Both the position numbers and the translations under genes were made by a program. Shown here in pieces: positions 4,952-6,720 of a stretch of DNA of 6,720 nucleotides (its first letter is position 1; every line of letters starts with the position of its first letter). The notes below the pieces were generated by a model. That model searched no databases. It was given only the letters and a program-made list of their open reading frames with translations, and was not told the DNA's origin. Location of the stretch: positions 1 through 6,720 of the forward strand of contig CAZGSG010000328.1 of assembly GCA_964528095.1 (NCBI GenBank), written 5' to 3'. This stretch comes from CAZGSG01 sp964528095. Its GTDB lineage: Bacteria > Bacteroidota > Bacteroidia > Chitinophagales > Chitinophagaceae.

Positions 4952-5962
4952 TTAACTGATCAGTCCTGCGAAATATTTCACTGTACGTACCAGCTGGCTT
5001 ACATAGCTCATTTCGTTATCGTACCAGCTAACAGTTTTTACAAGTTGTTTGTCGCCTACAGTGATCACTTTGGTTTGTGTAGCGTCAAAAAGAGATCCGA
5101 AATGCATACCTACGATATCACTGCTCACGATCTCGTCTTCGGTGTAGCCAAAACTTTCGTTGCTGGCTGCTTTCATGGCGGCATTGACTTCGTCATTAGA
5201 GGTTTTTTTCTTTAATACCACGGTCAGTTCAGTAAGTGAACCGGTAATAACAGGGATCCTTTGCGCGCCACCATCCAGTTTGCCTTTCAGGTCGGGGATC
5301 ACCAGGCCGATCGCTTTCGCAGCGCCGGTGCTGTTGGGAACGATATTCGCCGCAGCTGCTCTTGCACGACGCAGGTCACCTTTTGGATGCGGCGCATCGA
5401 GAGTGTTCTGGTCGTTGGTATAAGCGTGTACGGTGGTCATGCTACCTACTTCGATACCATAGGTATCGTTCAATACTTTCGCCATAGGCGCCAGGCAGTT
5501 GGTGGTGCAGGAAGCGCAGGAGATAATAGTCTCGCTGCCGTCCAGGATATCATGGTTTACATTAAAAACAACTGTTTTCAGATCGCCGGTGGCCGGTGCA
5601 GAGATCACTACGCGTTTAGCGCCTGCGGTAAGATGGGCCGCCGCTTTCTCTTTATCGGTAAAGAAACCGGTACATTCCAGCACCACATCTACTTCATGCG
5701 CTTTCCAGGGAATTTCTGCCGGGTTTTTTTGTGCATATATTTTAACGGTATCACCGTTTACGACGATTGAATCTTCAGTAGCTGTTACTTCCTGATCAAA
5801 ACGGCCCTGGGCGCTATCATACTTCAGGAGATGGGCCAGTACCTTGGGGCTGGTAAGGTCGTTGATCGCTACCACGTCGATGCCTTCCATCTTGTATATC
5901 TGGCGATAAACGAGTCTTCCGATCCTTCCGAAACCATTGATTGCAACTTTAACTTTGCTCAT
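4952..5962 (-). CDS. gap: Glyceraldehyde-3-phosphate dehydrogenase, type I
   Basis: This enzyme oxidises and phosphorylates glyceraldehyde-3-phosphate to 1,3-bisphosphoglycerate with reduction of NAD+, the step before PGK. The 336-residue length is normal. The N-terminal Rossmann motif NGFGRIGR (9-16) is followed by AINDL, with Asp35 in the position that favours NAD+ over NADP+. The catalytic block SCASCTTNCLAP (148-159) gives nucleophile Cys152, and TVHAYT contains His179. DLRRARAAAANIVPNSTGAA (196-215) and the WYDNEMSY block (313-320) are also intact. The start ATG 5962 (MSKVKVAINGFG) agrees with the family. No Shine-Dalgarno is visible. It has its own promoter candidate about 66 bases upstream and its own terminator, so it looks monocistronic. 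Confidence 0.98.
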   Translation of the reverse strand: MSKVKVAINGFGRIGRLVYRQIYKMEGIDVVAINDLTSPKVLAHLLKYDSAQGRFDQEVTATEDSIVVNGDTVKIYAQKNPAEIPWKAHEVDVVLECTGFFTDKEKAAAHLTAGAKRVVISAPATGDLKTVVFNVNHDILDGSETIISCASCTTNCLAPMAKVLNDTYGIEVGSMTTVHAYTNDQNTLDAPHPKGDLRRARAAAANIVPNSTGAAKAIGLVIPDLKGKLDGGAQRIPVITGSLTELTVVLKKKTSNDEVNAAMKAASNESFGYTEDEIVSSDIVGMHFGSLFDATQTKVITVGDKQLVKTVSWYDNEMSYVSQLVRTVKYFAGLIS

Positions 5963-6027
5963 AGTTGAGAGATTGAATTTGAAATAAAGGTCCCGGCTTT
6001 TGCCCCGGGGGTTGATTTTTAGAAATG

Positions 6028-6035
6028 CAAAGTTA
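6028..6035 (-). promoter_or_regulatory. Candidate gap promoter (-7 element)
   Basis: The minus strand reads TAACTTTG, a full TAnnTTTG match. Transcription would start near 6020, giving a leader of about 58 bases before the gap ATG at 5962. No clear TTG is found at -33. The leader includes a GC-rich bulged hairpin (about 5991-6009, CCCGGGGC / GCCGGG), which stands out in this AT-rich stretch. Confidence 0.45.
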
Positions 6036-6138
6036 AATATATGTACGGGATTTCGCCGCCTGTTTTCAGGCTGTTTTGCCGCTTACGAGCCGAAACAAGG
6101 TGAAACAATAAAAAACAACCGGAATAAGTAGAAAAACA

Positions 6139-6170
6139 TTTGGACAAAAAGCGGTGCAAACATATCTTTG
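6139..6170 (+). promoter_or_regulatory. Promoter of the tRNA-Glu gene (Bacteroidota type)
   Basis: TTTG (6139-6142), exactly 20 bases, then TATCTTTG (6163-6170): both elements match the Bacteroidota housekeeping sigma consensus TTTG/TTG and TAnnTTTG at the correct spacing. Transcription should begin near 6177, leaving a leader of about 90 bases before the mature tRNA. The leader contains a small atggc/gccat hairpin at 6236-6250. Confidence 0.75.
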
Positions 6171-6267
6171 CCGTCCTTTAAAACGCAGAAGTTTATTTTT
6201 TTTCTGTTTAAAAGAATAAAAATAAATTAGTTACCATGGCTTTTGGCCATTGAGTTTCAGCGAAGAA

Positions 6268-6342
6268 GGCCCGTTCGTCTAAGGGTTAGGACACCACCCT
6301 TTCACGGTGGTGATACGAGTTCGAATCTCGTACGGGCTACCA
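6268..6342 (+). tRNA. tRNA-Glu (anticodon TTC), CCA encoded
   Basis: A complete cloverleaf can be drawn. The acceptor stem is GGCCCGT (6268-6274) with ACGGGCT (6332-6338), closed by a G-U pair. The D-arm contains GTCT...GGAC. The anticodon stem is CCACC/GGTGG (6294-6298, 6306-6310) with loop CTTTCAC and anticodon TTC at 6301-6303. The T-arm is ACGAG-TTCGAAT-CTCGT (6320-6331 region). The discriminator is A6339, and CCA is encoded at 6340-6342. The sequence is close to known bacterial tRNA-Glu, including the TTCGTCTA start of the D-region. It has its own promoter and terminator. Confidence 0.97.
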
Positions 6343-6344
6343 TC

Positions 6345-6386
6345 CGGGAGAACTTGAAATTTGACTCAGGTTCTCCCGTTTTTTTT
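6345..6386 (+). terminator. Intrinsic terminator after tRNA-Glu
   Basis: cgggagaac (6345-6353) and gttctcccg (6370-6378) form a perfect 9-bp GC-rich stem followed immediately by eight T (6379-6386). It starts 2 bases after the encoded CCA, so the tRNA is transcribed alone. Confidence 0.92.
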
Positions 6387-6720
6387 TCGCTGAAACCCGC
6401 GTCCACAGCGTATATCAGATCAACCGTTTCATTTCTTCGTGGTGTTCGATAACTCATTTCGTCAAAAATCATTTTTTCAGGGTAAATCGAACTCATGATC
6501 CTTCGTTTTTGAATTACGTCCCCTTCCTGATAGAGCCTGCTGAGATTTACCAGGTTCCATACCCCCTTTTTAACAAGCCGTCTATTTTGACAGTTTGATT
6601 GACTGTTTTTTGCAGGTGTAATTCAATGGGTTCGATTTCCCTTTCCCATTCCTTTTAAACTCCAAATAGTCCCCCCCTCCAATATTATCTAAAATATTTT
6701 TTTTTCAAGTTCTTTGCAAA
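6387..6720. other. Downstream region without a convincing gene
   Basis: No long ORF with coding character is visible on either strand. The one minus-strand frame of note (6302-6496) crosses the tRNA and its terminator and is artefactual. The stretch is low in GC with runs of T, C and A, notably ccccccctcc near 6671-6680 and ttttttttt near 6700. The only structured signal is the tRNA-like remnant at 6612-6652. The right end (ttctttgcaaa) could belong to the promoter of a gene beyond the window. Confidence 0.5.
6612..6652 (+). pseudogene. tRNA-like remnant, resembling tRNA-Gly with the middle deleted
   Basis: gcaggtgtaattcaatgg (6612-6629) resembles the acceptor and D-arm of a bacterial tRNA-Gly of the GCGGGTGTAGTTCAATGG type. 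It runs directly into gttcgatttccctttccc (6630-6647), which resembles the T-arm and 3' acceptor of the same kind of tRNA. The anticodon arm and variable loop are missing, the T-loop has an extra T, and the 3' acceptor no longer pairs with the 5' side. The comparison is from memory of tRNA-Gly sequences, not an alignment. It could be a decayed gene or a trace of past recombination at a tRNA. Confidence 0.35.

Noticed and set aside
5160..5795. Several long plus-strand frames opposite gap
   Set aside because: They are shadows of the highly conserved gap coding sequence and have no recognisable protein features.
5988..6010. GC-rich hairpin in the gap leader as a possible riboswitch or terminator
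   Set aside because: The stem is short and bulged, has no T-run, and matches no riboswitch consensus that I can recognise.
6302..6496. Minus-strand ORF ending ARTRFELVSPP
   Set aside because: It runs antisense through the tRNA-Glu gene and its terminator. The RTRFELVSPP ending is a familiar artefact of translating the complement of a tRNA.
6470..6505. GTTCGATTTACC-like T-loop on the minus strand near 6484-6495
   Set aside because: The flanking bases do not form a T-stem and no other tRNA arm can be placed around it.

Overview
The window looks like ordinary chromosomal DNA from a member of the Bacteroidota, probably close to Chitinophagaceae. The signs are lipoproteins with Lys-rich residues after the lipobox Cys, almost no Shine-Dalgarno sequences, promoters of the TTTG-N20-TAnnTTTG type, and the sequence character of LemA, GAPDH and PGK. 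The placement rests on recognition by eye, not on a search.

Layout. Positions 1-767 (minus strand) hold a lemA gene followed at once by the 5' end of a TPM-domain gene, which runs off the left edge and probably starts with TTG. Positions 768-1097 are a divergent intergenic region whose lemA-proximal half is a diverged tandem duplication of the lemA start region. Positions 1098-2192 (plus) encode a secreted, probably lipid-anchored glucose/sorbosone dehydrogenase-like beta-propeller. It converges on a minus-strand lipoprotein of unknown function (2349-3020). The 156 bases between them are largely palindromic repeats of the GTAG-hairpin (REP-like) type. Positions 3113-5962 (minus) hold two glycolytic genes, gap and pgk, separated by a terminator and a small two-helix membrane protein gene directly ahead of pgk. 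Positions 5963-6267 carry divergent promoters for gap and for a tRNA-Glu(TTC) gene (6268-6342), which ends in a strong intrinsic terminator. The last 330 bases have no convincing gene, but hold a 41-base sequence resembling a tRNA-Gly with its middle deleted.

How the genes work together. GAPDH and PGK catalyse consecutive steps of lower glycolysis (glyceraldehyde-3-phosphate to 1,3-bisphosphoglycerate to 3-phosphoglycerate). They are neighbours but probably separate transcription units, because a good terminator and a candidate promoter lie between them. LemA and TPM-domain proteins commonly sit together. The GSDH-like protein and the lipoprotein are envelope proteins with no evident link to their neighbours.

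I see no defence system, phage, CRISPR array, or clearly new multi-gene system. The points most worth a second look are the REP-like cluster at 2189-2350, the duplicated lemA leader with two ATG-AAA-stop mini-ORFs, the tRNA remnant at 6612-6652, and the conserved-looking small membrane protein ahead of pgk.
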